DNA of 52,045 bases from a virus, in IMG/VR virus record IMGVR_UViG_3300047376_000089, positions 1-52,045 of that record. One strand, 5' to 3'. How positions within the stretch are numbered: position 1 is the stretch's first letter; every line of letters starts with the position of its first letter. The position numbers and the translations under genes were made by a program. The notes below the pieces were generated by a model. The model was given only the letters and a program-made list of their open reading frames with translations, made no database searches and was not told where the DNA came from. Positions 30,301 through 39,177 of this stretch are shown here, piece after piece.

Positions 30301-30806
30301 TGAATTGGATTTTCTGTACTGTTTATATAACTACGTATATACTCTGCTTCTTCTTGTACCTTTGTTTCGTTATCTTCTGTCCTATTTTCATAATCAGATA
30401 AGGCAAGTAAATCATTTTGTTTTTCAATTGCTTCTTCATTACCATACTGTGCAGCTAACCCTTCATAATATTCTTTTTCTGCACTTATATCCTTATCACG
30501 TTCAGCATAATTTTTACGAGCCTCTACAATTGCTGCTTCAATACGAGGGTCTTCAACAGGTTCGTCTGCTATTTCTGCATCTTCTTTCTCTGTTTCAAAC
30601 ACCTCATTCATTTGGTCTTGTGTAGGTGCATCAATATCAGTTACAGGAGTTGTGTTTTGTTCTTTAACATAGTCCTCCTGTTGTAAAGGTTCTTGTACTG
30701 TAGGTTCTTTAACGGATATAGGTTTTCCAAAGGGTACAAACTCGACTGTATCCTCTTCATCTTCTTTAGATTTTAATTGATTATCAAAAGGTACAAACTC
30801 TACCAT
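27372..30806 (-). CDS. Large internal virion protein (1144 aa)
   Basis: The largest protein, last in the late arm, at the place of T7 internal core protein gp16. The N-terminus carries two VEFVPF motifs (about residues 2-7 and 21-26) and a long acidic, Glu-rich stretch, then helical segments and a few hydrophobic parts (TGAELTPFLGTALAIEEVDD; TVLSGLEIAGTAIIGGKGVA). A conserved-looking middle is RGALVSQLATASRNLTSGMI. No transglycosylase motif is visible, unlike T7 gp16. It is probably ejected with the DNA to form a channel across the host envelope; this is inferred from position and size. Confidence 0.75.
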   Translation of the reverse strand: MVEFVPFDNQLKSKEDEEDTVEFVPFGKPISVKEPTVQEPLQQEDYVKEQNTTPVTDIDAPTQDQMNEVFETEKEDAEIADEPVEDPRIEAAIVEARKNYAERDKDISAEKEYYEGLAAQYGNEEAIEKQNDLLALSDYENRTEDNETKVQEEAEYIRSYINSTENPIHRKIINELLDAGYGTDSIYRVVTGAELTPFLGTALAIEEVDDTLELAGELWREGDLADKGLAASLTVLSGLEIAGTAIIGGKGVAKLLGTNNVKKYSRAKLNSKQAAEAGSEAAEEAAGKAKKIAEANPETKQAFIEAFEERTGKIISTGDKGNKVIDPTLTRKAGKETSEEILNYKNKPVKDTLEEGIVAQTVPFAHLTDDPDVLVSPLLKPEKFDAIVAIATDLKKSNPKAFGKNKTIIDDLFELSVDKELFADDKLNELLTKYNLSYDDFVLSVVGSGSEAGKILNKLSQIAKARPVTAVNAAKEKAAKEAAGNIRKTFMRMENIRRGALVSQLATASRNLTSGMIRAPMESLGNVMDESLYRLSNDGLGSAVGAVFNGDVWTDSFRQMKYMFRNPVEAKRYTDMLLDRPELGDQYDRMFNNLNEIQALTGRGKGGVGDTILTALEDGVDVLNTPNRMQEYLIRRGAFFGELERLSRREWDIDLVDALNQGKIRDLLNDSKSVRPAGGRSFMDLVDDSVNRALDITYAKQPDLPPLQELSSFITRNGLTVITPFPRFMFNSMELLGQYAGGASIPITRKMASIVMKGQRGPLTAKDRQRIQRNVLGWGAIGGAYLYRTSDDANPDYKMLNTSEGEMLDTTPQYPLRQFLYLGEAAKRLFRDNTMGDWFNIREFQDTFLGVNLRTGVGNVFIEEVADLATGLDLTKGESSAKLLGGALGNYLSTWLVPFAQVVEGQRAAGLRGTEYKDVREDPDLGFWSTLGNEVKRPFDQRGFSMLPSTEEQLPEREFLYAEDGTKNRTNVLTRIITGLNFQERDAQYGEYLKSKGMQEWELGSKSRVPKIQRIENKELRKHIPTIVDIAKNMETYVRQAYESKSSDFKAEVTEEQYVNSEIIPLIKSQVNNLKRDLRETGMEYMSDDPYLISQTQYRRMSPDIRKYATVKFIERNDRSPDGSSASDLQEMVTIGKAYKKAIR

Positions 30807-31981
30807 TAGAATAATACACCGTAGTCACTAACTAATGCCATTTTTAATGTTCCATTTTCGTCCGTATACTGAACAACATCGTTTTGTCCATACATTCCTT
30901 TTGCAGCTTGGCTCATCACCTCTTCTTTTGTTCTACCTTCAGATGGAAGAGGCTTAAACTTATTAGCTGTTGCTGTATCCTGTGCTTCAATTGTGGTATT
31001 GTTATCTGCTGCAGCACGTTGAACACCTAAATGAGCACGATATACGTTTTGTCTATATACATTAACAGATTGATCTGTTCCATTTTTAACATTATTAATC
31101 ATAGTTGTAAATGCTTTGTCAGTAGAATCCCCATATTGAGAAACAAGATTACCATGTGCACGATAACGTAAAGCAAATGAGTTAGCCATATTACCTGTTT
31201 GTACAAGTTTAATTTTACCCGATATATCTTTTTCTGCATATCCTTCTAACTCAAATGTACGTTGAATTTCATTATCAACATGACTATCCCTACTTTGTTT
31301 ACTAAAATCTAAACCTGAAGTATCTGTACCTTTACCATCTAAATCTTCTTTAAATTTTTGGTACGAATCCAATGTATTATTGTATGCTTGATCAAACTCA
31401 TCACGTTTCTGTTGACTTGTTGCATTTGTACGTTGAAAATCCAACTCAACTAAACGTGCTTCAAACGTTTTAGCTTTAGTCATATCATCTTCTTTAGGTG
31501 GTTGTGTAAACCTTGATATAAATGGTTGAGTAGAATCTACAGGAGCTTCTCTTATTGCTTTATCTACCTGTTCTTTTTCCATAGCTGCCATTTGTGGACT
31601 TACTTGTGATCCACGAGGATCGTTAATATCAAAAGTAAATTCACTTTGAACACTTGTTTTAGGCATTGAGTAACTAGCAGAAGCACTTAGCCCTCTACCT
31701 GCCATATACTCTCCATGATTTATTGCATACTTAGCAGGGGCTTTACCATTTGCCATAATATCTTTTACTTGATCTGGTGTATAGAATAAACTAAGAGACT
31801 CTATAAGACCTTTAGCTTCCTCTTCATCTGCCTGACGTTTTCTTGTAGCTTCTACACGAGCCTCACGTAACCGTTCCTTCTCATCTTTTTGTTCTTCATA
31901 TAATTGTGCTTCTTTAGTCTTAATCATATTAACTAAATTGTCAGATGCACCACCAACAAATGCTCCAAAATTAAATCCCAT
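30806..31981 (-). CDS. Internal virion protein candidate (391 aa)
   Basis: A mainly helical, charged protein (KTKEAQLYEEQKDEKERLRE, EATRKRQADEEEAKGLIESL) with a short hydrophobic start (MGFNFGAFVGGASDNLVNMI). It lies between the 1144-residue protein and two small proteins, as T7 internal core proteins do, and its start shares one base with its neighbour. Coiled-coil and Gln/Asn-rich parts fit an ejected core protein. No named family recognised. Confidence 0.65.
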   Translation of the reverse strand: MGFNFGAFVGGASDNLVNMIKTKEAQLYEEQKDEKERLREARVEATRKRQADEEEAKGLIESLSLFYTPDQVKDIMANGKAPAKYAINHGEYMAGRGLSASASYSMPKTSVQSEFTFDINDPRGSQVSPQMAAMEKEQVDKAIREAPVDSTQPFISRFTQPPKEDDMTKAKTFEARLVELDFQRTNATSQQKRDEFDQAYNNTLDSYQKFKEDLDGKGTDTSGLDFSKQSRDSHVDNEIQRTFELEGYAEKDISGKIKLVQTGNMANSFALRYRAHGNLVSQYGDSTDKAFTTMINNVKNGTDQSVNVYRQNVYRAHLGVQRAAADNNTTIEAQDTATANKFKPLPSEGRTKEEVMSQAAKGMYGQNDVVQYTDENGTLKMALVSDYGVLF

Positions 31982-32511
31982 TACTGCCTCCGTGCCATTA
32001 GTCCTGCAGCCGCAGGTTCTTCAGCCATACTTTCTTCTTCTTCAATACCACTCTCAGGTAACTCCTCTATGGGTTCTTTACCTTCTTCTTCCATTTTTTC
32101 TTTTACACTACGTATTGCCTTTGCAATTGTTGAGTCACGAAACTTATCCTTATCTTCATCTTCCATCTCTGTACCTACAACATACTCAATCTTTTCTTCA
32201 TCACCTACATAAGATAACATTTCAATAAGTACAGGCATGATAAGTATACCTACATCTATACTATGTTTACCTTGCATTACACCGCCAGATTGTAAGGAGT
32301 TTGCTATGGTTGTAAGGGGAATACCTAGTTCCATTACATCTACTATCTGATCACGAAACTGTGGCTCTAGTATTCTTGGTGCATAGAAATCCATAGCTTC
32401 TTCTACTGTACTATACTGTGGTGGGTGTTGCCAAGGACGTGCACCCAGTTCAGCAGTCAAGCTCTGTCCAGGAATAGGAGCATTAAAACTCTTACGATAA
32501 TTTTGTGACAT
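31981..32511 (-). CDS. Virion-associated protein with PIPGQSLTAELG motif
   Basis: A 176-residue protein. The N-terminus (SFNAPIPGQSLTAELGARPW, then QHPPQYSTVEEAMDFYAPRI) is conserved in marine podoviruses and probably binds another virion protein. The C-terminal third is very acidic and ends AAAGLMARRQ, which resembles the GGL..R motif of several late proteins. It shares one base with each neighbour. Confidence 0.65.
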   Translation of the reverse strand: MSQNYRKSFNAPIPGQSLTAELGARPWQHPPQYSTVEEAMDFYAPRILEPQFRDQIVDVMELGIPLTTIANSLQSGGVMQGKHSIDVGILIMPVLIEMLSYVGDEEKIEYVVGTEMEDEDKDKFRDSTIAKAIRSVKEKMEEEGKEPIEELPESGIEEEESMAEEPAAAGLMARRQ

Positions 32512-32729
32512 TAAAGTTTACTCCTATATTCACGAATTTGTTTCATTGCATCTAGCACCATATCATATGGTTCTTTATTGCTACCTTCTTGTTGTTTAGG
32601 CATACGTGACATATCACGTGCTAATAAACCACCAGTTTTTTGTGGTTCTACTTTTGGTTTATTTTGTTTTTCTAAATCACGTACAGCTTTTGAATATCCT
32701 TTTGCTGCAGCAGTATATAAATTAATCAT
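32511..32729 (-). CDS. Small late protein with TGGLLAR motif (72 aa)
   Basis: A basic, helical 72-residue protein (MINLYTAAAKGYSKAVRDLE; KTGGLLARDMSRMPKQQEGS). The TGGLLAR stretch resembles motifs at the C-termini of neighbouring late proteins. It shares one base with the downstream gene. Possibly a minor virion component. Confidence 0.62.
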   Translation of the reverse strand: MINLYTAAAKGYSKAVRDLEKQNKPKVEPQKTGGLLARDMSRMPKQQEGSNKEPYDMVLDAMKQIREYRSKL

Positions 32730-32738
32730 ATTCTTTCC

Positions 32739-35522
32739 TTATCCTAAACCAAAGAGGCTTCCTGTAAATGTGTTACTTAAATCACTAAACAATAGACTAC
32801 TCACAAGGCTACCAAATGACCTAGATGACTCTGCATCAAGCATCAGCTTACGTTCTTCAACTGATAGCTGTTCTTGTGCTAGTTCGTTTATACGATCTTG
32901 TTGATTTTCTGCACTTGTCCATGCCCATTCCATCTGATCTCCAAATAGCTGCCACAGATTATTATAAGCAGTATTAGATATGTCAAGTGTATTTATTGCA
33001 TTTAATTCATTTGCACGGTTAATGGCAGCAGTATCTTGTGTTGCAATTTCTCTACGCCATGTAGCATTAGATTGATCTACTACTAGTTGGTTACTTGCAT
33101 TAAATTGCTCACGATTATTCTTCATCTCTGCGTTAAATTGGTTTGCTGCATTAATCTCCCCTGTATTAAAACGTTCTTGTGCATTTTTTTGTTCAGTATT
33201 GTGCATGTTAATTGTAGAGTTTAAGTTATCATAGAACTGATTAGCTTGATTTTCTGATTGAGAATTAAACTGTTTTGATGAGTTTATAGCAGCTTGATCT
33301 GTTAACATAGATTGTATATTTTGTGCTGTTTTAAATATCTCTGTTGCTTGCTCATTAGATAAGTTAGCTAAGTCTAAATTTAAAAAGTTTTTTGCATTTT
33401 CTACAGATGTTTGTTGTCTGTTATTTAAATTAGCTATATCTAAGCTTGCTAATGCAGATGCCTCTGCAAGGACCATAGCCTGACGATTAGATAAATTCTC
33501 TAAGTTCATTGTCTGTGCCATACGTGAATTTTCTAACTGCACCTGTTGGTCAGCAGTAAAATTTTGATTGGCTATATCACTAATGGTACTCGCATTTAAT
33601 ACACGTGACTGAAACTCTTGATCAAATTCTTGCCCAATAAATGTTGCACGTTGTTCTGCTGCAAGTAGTGCACGTGCTTGACGATTAGATAAGTTTTGCT
33701 TTTCAAAGCTTGCCTGTGTAGTAGCATCAGCTTGTGCAATTGGTAGTGCAGCTTCCATAGCTGCCTGTAAAATAGCCTGTCCTGCTATTGATGAAGAACC
33801 AAGACCACGTGCAGCCATTCTTTCATTAGCTAATCGTACTGCACCTGCAGCCCATGCAGGAGGAGTTTTACCTTCAAACTGTTCCATAAGGCCAACTAAC
33901 TGACCCTGTACTGTAGCTTTTTCTGAAGGTGTAGCTGTTGCAGCATCAATCTGTTCAGTAAACTTAGCTGCTTTAGTTGCATCTGCAGCAGCACCAGATA
34001 TTAATTCACCGTCTTGTATCTCACGTTGTACCTCATTCTCCATGATAGTAGCAGTACCTTGTGCTGCATTTAGATCACCTACCATACTTGATGTAGTAGC
34101 TGCAGCAGTTACTTTAGAACGAGGATCGTCTTCATCTGTCTGTGCAGAATCTAATGCATTTGTAGCTGCAGCAACTTTATCTGTACTTATATCTGCTTCA
34201 TACTTAGATGTATTGGGTTGTTCTACATTTGATGAAAGATATGTATCTGCTAGTGCAACTTCACTTATGCCACCATCACCAGATACTTGACCACTACCTG
34301 CCTCAATAAACTGACCTTGGTTTTGTTGAATACGTTTTGGATCAACACGAGCACCTTCTGGTAAAGTAGGATCAGTTGCACGTTCAGTCATTACATCTGA
34401 TATAGTTTTTTGTGTTGACTGATACAAAGGAGTAAGTTGATCTAAACGTAATTTAGTATCAGAAAACTCTTTACCTTTAGTTTCTACAAGTTCTTTTAAA
34501 TAAGGATCGTCTGGATTAGCTTTAGCTTGATTACTTAAACGTTCTAACTCTAACTGTAATTGTGTATACTTGGATTGAGTAGTATTAAATTCTTGTTCAA
34601 CATTTTCAATGTCACCAGTTACACCTGAAGTTACACCACTAGATAAAAAGTTACGGTACGCATCTTGTTGATTTTTATTTTGTGTATACTCTGGGCTTTC
34701 TTTAAACTTATTAATGTATTGGGGAATAATATTTTTAGCATCATTCTCTACACTTGCAGGATTTTTTGCTCTATTTTTAATTGCTGTACCATCTGCATAT
34801 GTAATTGTCCAGTCACCTGACTTACCTGTAATTTCATACTTAGTTGGATCAGAAGGAATATTACCAGATGTAAACATTTGTTTAAGTTCTGTATTAAAAT
34901 GAACAGGAGCATCACCTGTGTATTGATTGACTACATCTTCACCTAATGGCTCTGGCATACCTTGTGATGGATCATAGCCTCCTTGTTGACCTGTCATTTG
35001 CTGTGCTTGTTGTTGAGTGTCTATATTAGTTTTAATAACTTTACCTGAAGAATCAACTACGTCAAAAGTACCTGCTGCATTTTGTTGTACAGTATTAAAC
35101 TGATTCATCGTATTTTTCATACTAGAATTAAACTGATCTATAGATGGGTTTACCGTATCTGTATTTAATGCTACATTACCCCCACTAGAATTAAACTGAT
35201 CCATAGATGGGTTTACCGTATCTGTAAATTCTAACTGTGGTGGTCCTGTATTCTCTGGTGGTTTGTATCCCCCTTCAAGTAAGAATGAATCTAAACCTGC
35301 ACCTGTTGCCCCACCTGTTTGAAACTTTCGTACTGCACCACCTTTAGCCATCATCATAGCTGCTTTTTTAAACTCATCCATTTGGTTTTTCTTGTCAGGG
35401 TTTTGCTCTAGGTAAGAATTAAACCCAGACATCTCTCCTGTATAGCCTAATGTTCCTGCAATACGTTGCATTGCATTTGGTTTAAAACCACCGAATGTAG
35501 GATTTTTAAATTGATTATTCAT
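32739..35522 (-). CDS. Large repeat-rich internal virion protein (927 aa)
   Basis: A Gln/Asn/Ala-rich protein in the T7 gp14-gp16 position. The N-terminus has MAKGGAVRKFQTGG (58-71) and two DTVNPS(M/I)DQFNSS units (101 and 122). From about 610 to 730 a 22-residue repeat begins NL(S/N)N(R/E)Q at 610, 676, 698 and 720, with a degenerate copy at 654. From 752 to 807 an 11-residue pattern of (Q/R)FN recurs at 752, 763, 785, 796 and 807. This periodicity suggests a long helical coiled structure, suited to a core or tail-tube extension. Function is inferred. Confidence 0.72.
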   Translation of the reverse strand: MNNQFKNPTFGGFKPNAMQRIAGTLGYTGEMSGFNSYLEQNPDKKNQMDEFKKAAMMMAKGGAVRKFQTGGATGAGLDSFLLEGGYKPPENTGPPQLEFTDTVNPSMDQFNSSGGNVALNTDTVNPSIDQFNSSMKNTMNQFNTVQQNAAGTFDVVDSSGKVIKTNIDTQQQAQQMTGQQGGYDPSQGMPEPLGEDVVNQYTGDAPVHFNTELKQMFTSGNIPSDPTKYEITGKSGDWTITYADGTAIKNRAKNPASVENDAKNIIPQYINKFKESPEYTQNKNQQDAYRNFLSSGVTSGVTGDIENVEQEFNTTQSKYTQLQLELERLSNQAKANPDDPYLKELVETKGKEFSDTKLRLDQLTPLYQSTQKTISDVMTERATDPTLPEGARVDPKRIQQNQGQFIEAGSGQVSGDGGISEVALADTYLSSNVEQPNTSKYEADISTDKVAAATNALDSAQTDEDDPRSKVTAAATTSSMVGDLNAAQGTATIMENEVQREIQDGELISGAAADATKAAKFTEQIDAATATPSEKATVQGQLVGLMEQFEGKTPPAWAAGAVRLANERMAARGLGSSSIAGQAILQAAMEAALPIAQADATTQASFEKQNLSNRQARALLAAEQRATFIGQEFDQEFQSRVLNASTISDIANQNFTADQQVQLENSRMAQTMNLENLSNRQAMVLAEASALASLDIANLNNRQQTSVENAKNFLNLDLANLSNEQATEIFKTAQNIQSMLTDQAAINSSKQFNSQSENQANQFYDNLNSTINMHNTEQKNAQERFNTGEINAANQFNAEMKNNREQFNASNQLVVDQSNATWRREIATQDTAAINRANELNAINTLDISNTAYNNLWQLFGDQMEWAWTSAENQQDRINELAQEQLSVEERKLMLDAESSRSFGSLVSSLLFSDLSNTFTGSLFGLG

Positions 35523-35532
35523 TGTTTATGCC

Positions 35533-35787
35533 TTACTTACCAAATGTCATCCAAACAGCACCTGCTATGAATGTTAGTGTTCCAACTGTAGCTAACTTTA
35601 CTACAGTGCTCCATATACTTCTACGTGTATCTCTCCATGCTTCTATCAAGTTACGCATTTCTAATATATCTTTTTGTGCATCATTATCAAGTAGCCCAAT
35701 AGAACGTAGTGCCTCTTTAGCACCACGCCTAGCTGCATTGTCTAGCATTACCTCTATTTCTTCTGATGTTAGTTTAATATCTGCCAT
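35533..35787 (-). CDS. DUF6127-like small membrane protein (84 aa)
   Basis: A short protein with the pattern LTSEEIEVMLDNAARRGAKE, ALRSIGLLDNDAQKDI, EMRNLIEAWRDTRRSIWST and a C-terminal membrane span (VVKLATVGTLTFIAGAVWMT). This fits the DUF6127 family of phage and prophage small proteins. A single C-terminal span and a helical cytoplasmic part resemble proteins that anchor something to the membrane, or a pinholin-like role; unknown. No recognised partner. Confidence 0.72.
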   Translation of the reverse strand: MADIKLTSEEIEVMLDNAARRGAKEALRSIGLLDNDAQKDILEMRNLIEAWRDTRRSIWSTVVKLATVGTLTFIAGAVWMTFGK

Positions 35788-35797
35788 AGTTTACATC

Positions 35798-36262
35798 TTA
35801 TGGTTTAGTAGGCCAATCTGATTCTTCTAACCAAGGCCAGTTAGAGTGCGTAGAAATATTACGTAATGCTTCACGATAAGCTATTTGATCAGCAGTCATG
35901 TCAGGTGTATCAGATAAAGCCCAATAATCTGTTTCAGCAAAAAGAAAACTACGATGATCTCTTTGCATTTGTGCTTGTCTATCGTTTATTTCATTTATTT
36001 CTTCCTGAGTTTTATTTGTAACTGTCCATACTCTAGTCCATACATTATCTATTAAAGTAGGCACACTTGATAAATTTATATTCTGTGTTCTTGGGTTAAA
36101 ATCAGAAGGCGCATCTTGACTTACCACAGGATAAATATTATATGATGCTAATACACTTTCTGGTATTTCTTGAGGAAAAGACGTTTCGGGATTTTCCTTT
36201 TTTAACATGTTAAAAGTATAAGGAAAAACATCCACACTTCCATTCTTAATTTTTACGTACAT
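35798..36262 (-). CDS. Phage tail assembly chaperone-like protein
   Basis: A 154-residue protein. The C-terminal half (RDHRSFLFAETDYWALSDTP, ADQIAYREALRNISTHSNWP, LEESDWPTKP) matches the tail assembly chaperone-like domain (Phage_tail_APC) often found next to or fused with tail-fibre genes. The N-terminal half is beta-rich. It probably helps fold or attach the neighbouring fibre. It precedes the beta-propeller-like fibre gene with a short gap. Confidence 0.78.
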   Translation of the reverse strand: MYVKIKNGSVDVFPYTFNMLKKENPETSFPQEIPESVLASYNIYPVVSQDAPSDFNPRTQNINLSSVPTLIDNVWTRVWTVTNKTQEEINEINDRQAQMQRDHRSFLFAETDYWALSDTPDMTADQIAYREALRNISTHSNWPWLEESDWPTKP

Positions 36263-36275
36263 TTTTTAATCTCCA

Positions 36276-37823
36276 TTAAATTGGTGTTACACTAAATATA
36301 TTAGCCACAGAATTAGTGTTAGATTTATCTGTATAACTAGGGGTATCTTGACCACCATAATTACTAATATAATTGTTACTTACACTCCAGTAACTTCCTA
36401 CACTTCCAGTAGCTGCTGTTCGACTTGTTGTAGTAACTGAAGGACTTTCTATTGAAAATGGCATATTCTGAATTGTATAACTTCCATTTGAAGAACCATC
36501 AAGAGGTATCCTAGCTATAAAATGGCTATATCTATCGGAACTAGTTATACCATTATCAGCCCAAGCCCCTACCATGTAAATATTGCCATTCGTTCTATCT
36601 ACGGAATAACCATAAAGATCATTAGTAACTGATCCTGCAGTAGCTGTAAGGTCTGCTTTTATACTAATAGTACGTTGAACTGCTAAACTAGTATCTAATT
36701 CCATTACAAAAAGTTCTTTGTATCTTAGAGTGCTATCACTTGAACTTGTAAAATAATAACCAGATCCCCCAACAAATAGTCTATCATCTGTACCACATAT
36801 TAAACTCATTGTATTTAAATTAGGAACATGTAAAGTGTCAAATTTATATGATTTTACTGCTGTAACATTTCCTGTACTATACGAAATTTTAAAGATAGCC
36901 ATCTCCACCTCCAATACTCCGTTTGATCCATTACTTATTTTCATTTGATGACCAAAGTAAATATTATTATTACTATCTCTCACCATATTAGTGTGACCTG
37001 TTTGTTCTATTGTATTTGCTACCGCATAGCTACTACTCCATGATGCACCTGAGGCTGCATAAGGCCAATAAGTTGCAACCATTGCCTGACTACCATTAAA
37101 GTTAGATATTGAGCCTATATCAGTATACGTACCGTAAGCATTGGCTTTAGTTTGATATACACCCCCTAAATTAGGGCTAAGTGCCACACCTGCTAAATAG
37201 GTATTTACACCACTGCTATGTTGCCACTGCCACCCTCTTGTGTGGGTATTTACGTAATTACTTGTAACAGAATATTCGTCAAGGTTACTACTAGTATCGG
37301 CATCCCACGCATATCCATATTCAGAATTTCTTGCGTTTGCTGAACTTCTACTTCTATAACTTCCTACTACCGCATCAATATGTTCATCTATATGCATATT
37401 TTGAAAAGCTGTAGCAGTTGTAGTACCACCCTGAAAAGTTCTACTACCATCACCTGAAGCATAATCGGGATTTGTTTTTACCATAGCACAGTGATTATAA
37501 TTATTTGCTATAGTAGAAACTGTAGCACCTGTGTATACATGGCCTTCGTGAAATGCAACAGCACCTGTTGGAAAATAATTACTGTTTCCTCCTGAATTAG
37601 AGTCTATTTCAACTTCTTTTGTTAAAAGTAAATCAGAGTCAAATTTAACTAAAATTCTATTGTAGCTATCATTTACATTATACATTCCATAATATACATT
37701 TCCATCTGTATCGAAACCACAACCACGGTTATTTCCACCTGCGCCTGTGATTTTAAAATAGGACCAAAGACCATCACCACCACCTGCAGCACCACCTAAT
37801 AAAACTCTTTTCCAACTTGTCAT
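36276..37823 (-). CDS. Beta-propeller-like tail fibre / receptor-binding protein
   Basis: A 515-residue protein whose repeats have the form DTDGNVYYG, DSNNNIYFG and TNGNIYMVG, typical of beta-propeller or SBBP-like blades. Ser, Thr, Gly, Asn and Tyr dominate, as in extracellular recognition proteins. A short N-terminal part (MTSWKRVLLGGAAGGGDGLW) may attach it to the tail; the same kind of start is found in other marine phage fibres. Next to a fibre assembly chaperone and two more fibres, it is the best receptor-binding candidate. Confidence 0.72.
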   Translation of the reverse strand: MTSWKRVLLGGAAGGGDGLWSYFKITGAGGNNRGCGFDTDGNVYYGMYNVNDSYNRILVKFDSDLLLTKEVEIDSNSGGNSNYFPTGAVAFHEGHVYTGATVSTIANNYNHCAMVKTNPDYASGDGSRTFQGGTTTATAFQNMHIDEHIDAVVGSYRSRSSANARNSEYGYAWDADTSSNLDEYSVTSNYVNTHTRGWQWQHSSGVNTYLAGVALSPNLGGVYQTKANAYGTYTDIGSISNFNGSQAMVATYWPYAASGASWSSSYAVANTIEQTGHTNMVRDSNNNIYFGHQMKISNGSNGVLEVEMAIFKISYSTGNVTAVKSYKFDTLHVPNLNTMSLICGTDDRLFVGGSGYYFTSSSDSTLRYKELFVMELDTSLAVQRTISIKADLTATAGSVTNDLYGYSVDRTNGNIYMVGAWADNGITSSDRYSHFIARIPLDGSSNGSYTIQNMPFSIESPSVTTTSRTAATGSVGSYWSVSNNYISNYGGQDTPSYTDKSNTNSVANIFSVTPI

Positions 37824-37827
37824 TTAT

Positions 37828-39168
37828 CTACCCCATATTGTTTGCTGCTAAAAATCCATACCACGTAGTTCCACCAGTATACGTGTAAAATCCAAACTGA
37901 TCTATACCTGAAGCTGCAGATGTTAAAGGAGGTGTAACACTTTTTTTCCATATTACACTAGTAGGCCATGTAACTGTATAGCCACTATTACCTGTATCTT
38001 GTTTAACTACTAAAGAAAAACCATAAGCTGTACCACTGGCAGGTGGATTACTAAAAACAAACGTTGTATTTTCACTTAATGTTGCTTCAAATACATTACC
38101 AGTTTCACAATTTACAGTTGTTGTATTACTTGATGATGAAATACTTTGATATGTTTCGTTGTAAGATTGTACCACAAGTTCACCAGTAATGTCAACATCA
38201 CCTGTGTGTGTTTCACCAACTTTTGCATCTAGTTGTGTCTGTATTGCAGATGTTACACCATCTATAAAATTAATTTCTGTAGTGCTTGCAGTTACACCAT
38301 CTAGCAAGTTTAACTCTGCAGTTGAAGCTGTAACACCATCAAGTATATTTAACTCTGCTCCTGTAGATGTAACTGCCGTACCGCCTAATGTAAGAGTTGT
38401 TGTAGCAAGATCAATATTTCCAGAACCATCAAAGTTAGCAGAGGCTGAAGTAATTCCCGATATAGCAATAGTACGTGGTGTAGCAAGTGTAGTTGCTGTA
38501 TCTGCATTACCTGTAACTGCACCTGTTAAATCGCCTGTAATTGTACCTGAAACAGTAGCATCTCCAGATACTGCTAGAGTTCCCACATTTGCAGTATCAA
38601 TAGAGCCAGTATCAATATTAGCAGTGCCATCAATATAGAGGTCTTTCCACTCAGAGCCACTAGCACCCAGATCATAAGTGTTATCAGCAGAAGGAATAAG
38701 ATTTGAAGCAATGTCTGCATTAACTGTCACCGTATCTGAAGCTGCATCACCTAGAGTTGTGTTACCATTAACTGCAAGAGTACCTGTAAGAGTAGTGTTT
38801 GTAGATACTGCTAATGTTCCAGTAATTGATGTAGAACCTAAATTTACTGCACCACTAGAAGTTACAGCACCACCAATATTAAGATCACCTGCTAAGTATG
38901 CATCTTTATATTTAAGGCTAGATGTACCTAAGTCTACTGTGTTTGTAGTTTTAGGACGAAGAACTGAAGTTGTTGCAACAACATCTTGAGCAGGACCAAG
39001 AACTGTAATAGGAGCACCTTCAGCAGCAGTACCATCGTGAGTGTGTCCACTAGAACTACTAAAAGCACTTTCTACCGCATTAAACTCTGTGTCTAGATCA
39101 TCAGCATCAATAACGTTACCGTTAGCAATGTTGTCTGATGTATCAGCACGTGTGTAACCTGTACCCAT
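37828..39168 (-). CDS. Tail fibre protein with ELN(I/L)LDGVTAS repeats
   Basis: A 446-residue fibre-like protein. The N-terminus (MGTGYTRADTSDNIANGNVI) continues into a repeat-rich shaft with ELNILDGVTAS and ELNLLDGVTAS units and NADTATTLATPRTIAISG and FDGSGNIDL modules. The C-terminal 90 residues (NTTFVFSNPPASGTAYGF, VTWPTSVIWKK, GFYTYTGGTTWYGFL) form a small beta domain shared with the 783-residue fibre. HTHDGTAAEG near residue 42 is typical of fibre shafts. Trimeric shaft is likely. Confidence 0.85.
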   Translation of the reverse strand: MGTGYTRADTSDNIANGNVIDADDLDTEFNAVESAFSSSSGHTHDGTAAEGAPITVLGPAQDVVATTSVLRPKTTNTVDLGTSSLKYKDAYLAGDLNIGGAVTSSGAVNLGSTSITGTLAVSTNTTLTGTLAVNGNTTLGDAASDTVTVNADIASNLIPSADNTYDLGASGSEWKDLYIDGTANIDTGSIDTANVGTLAVSGDATVSGTITGDLTGAVTGNADTATTLATPRTIAISGITSASANFDGSGNIDLATTTLTLGGTAVTSTGAELNILDGVTASTAELNLLDGVTASTTEINFIDGVTSAIQTQLDAKVGETHTGDVDITGELVVQSYNETYQSISSSSNTTTVNCETGNVFEATLSENTTFVFSNPPASGTAYGFSLVVKQDTGNSGYTVTWPTSVIWKKSVTPPLTSAASGIDQFGFYTYTGGTTWYGFLAANNMG

Positions 39169-39177
39169 GTTATTTCC

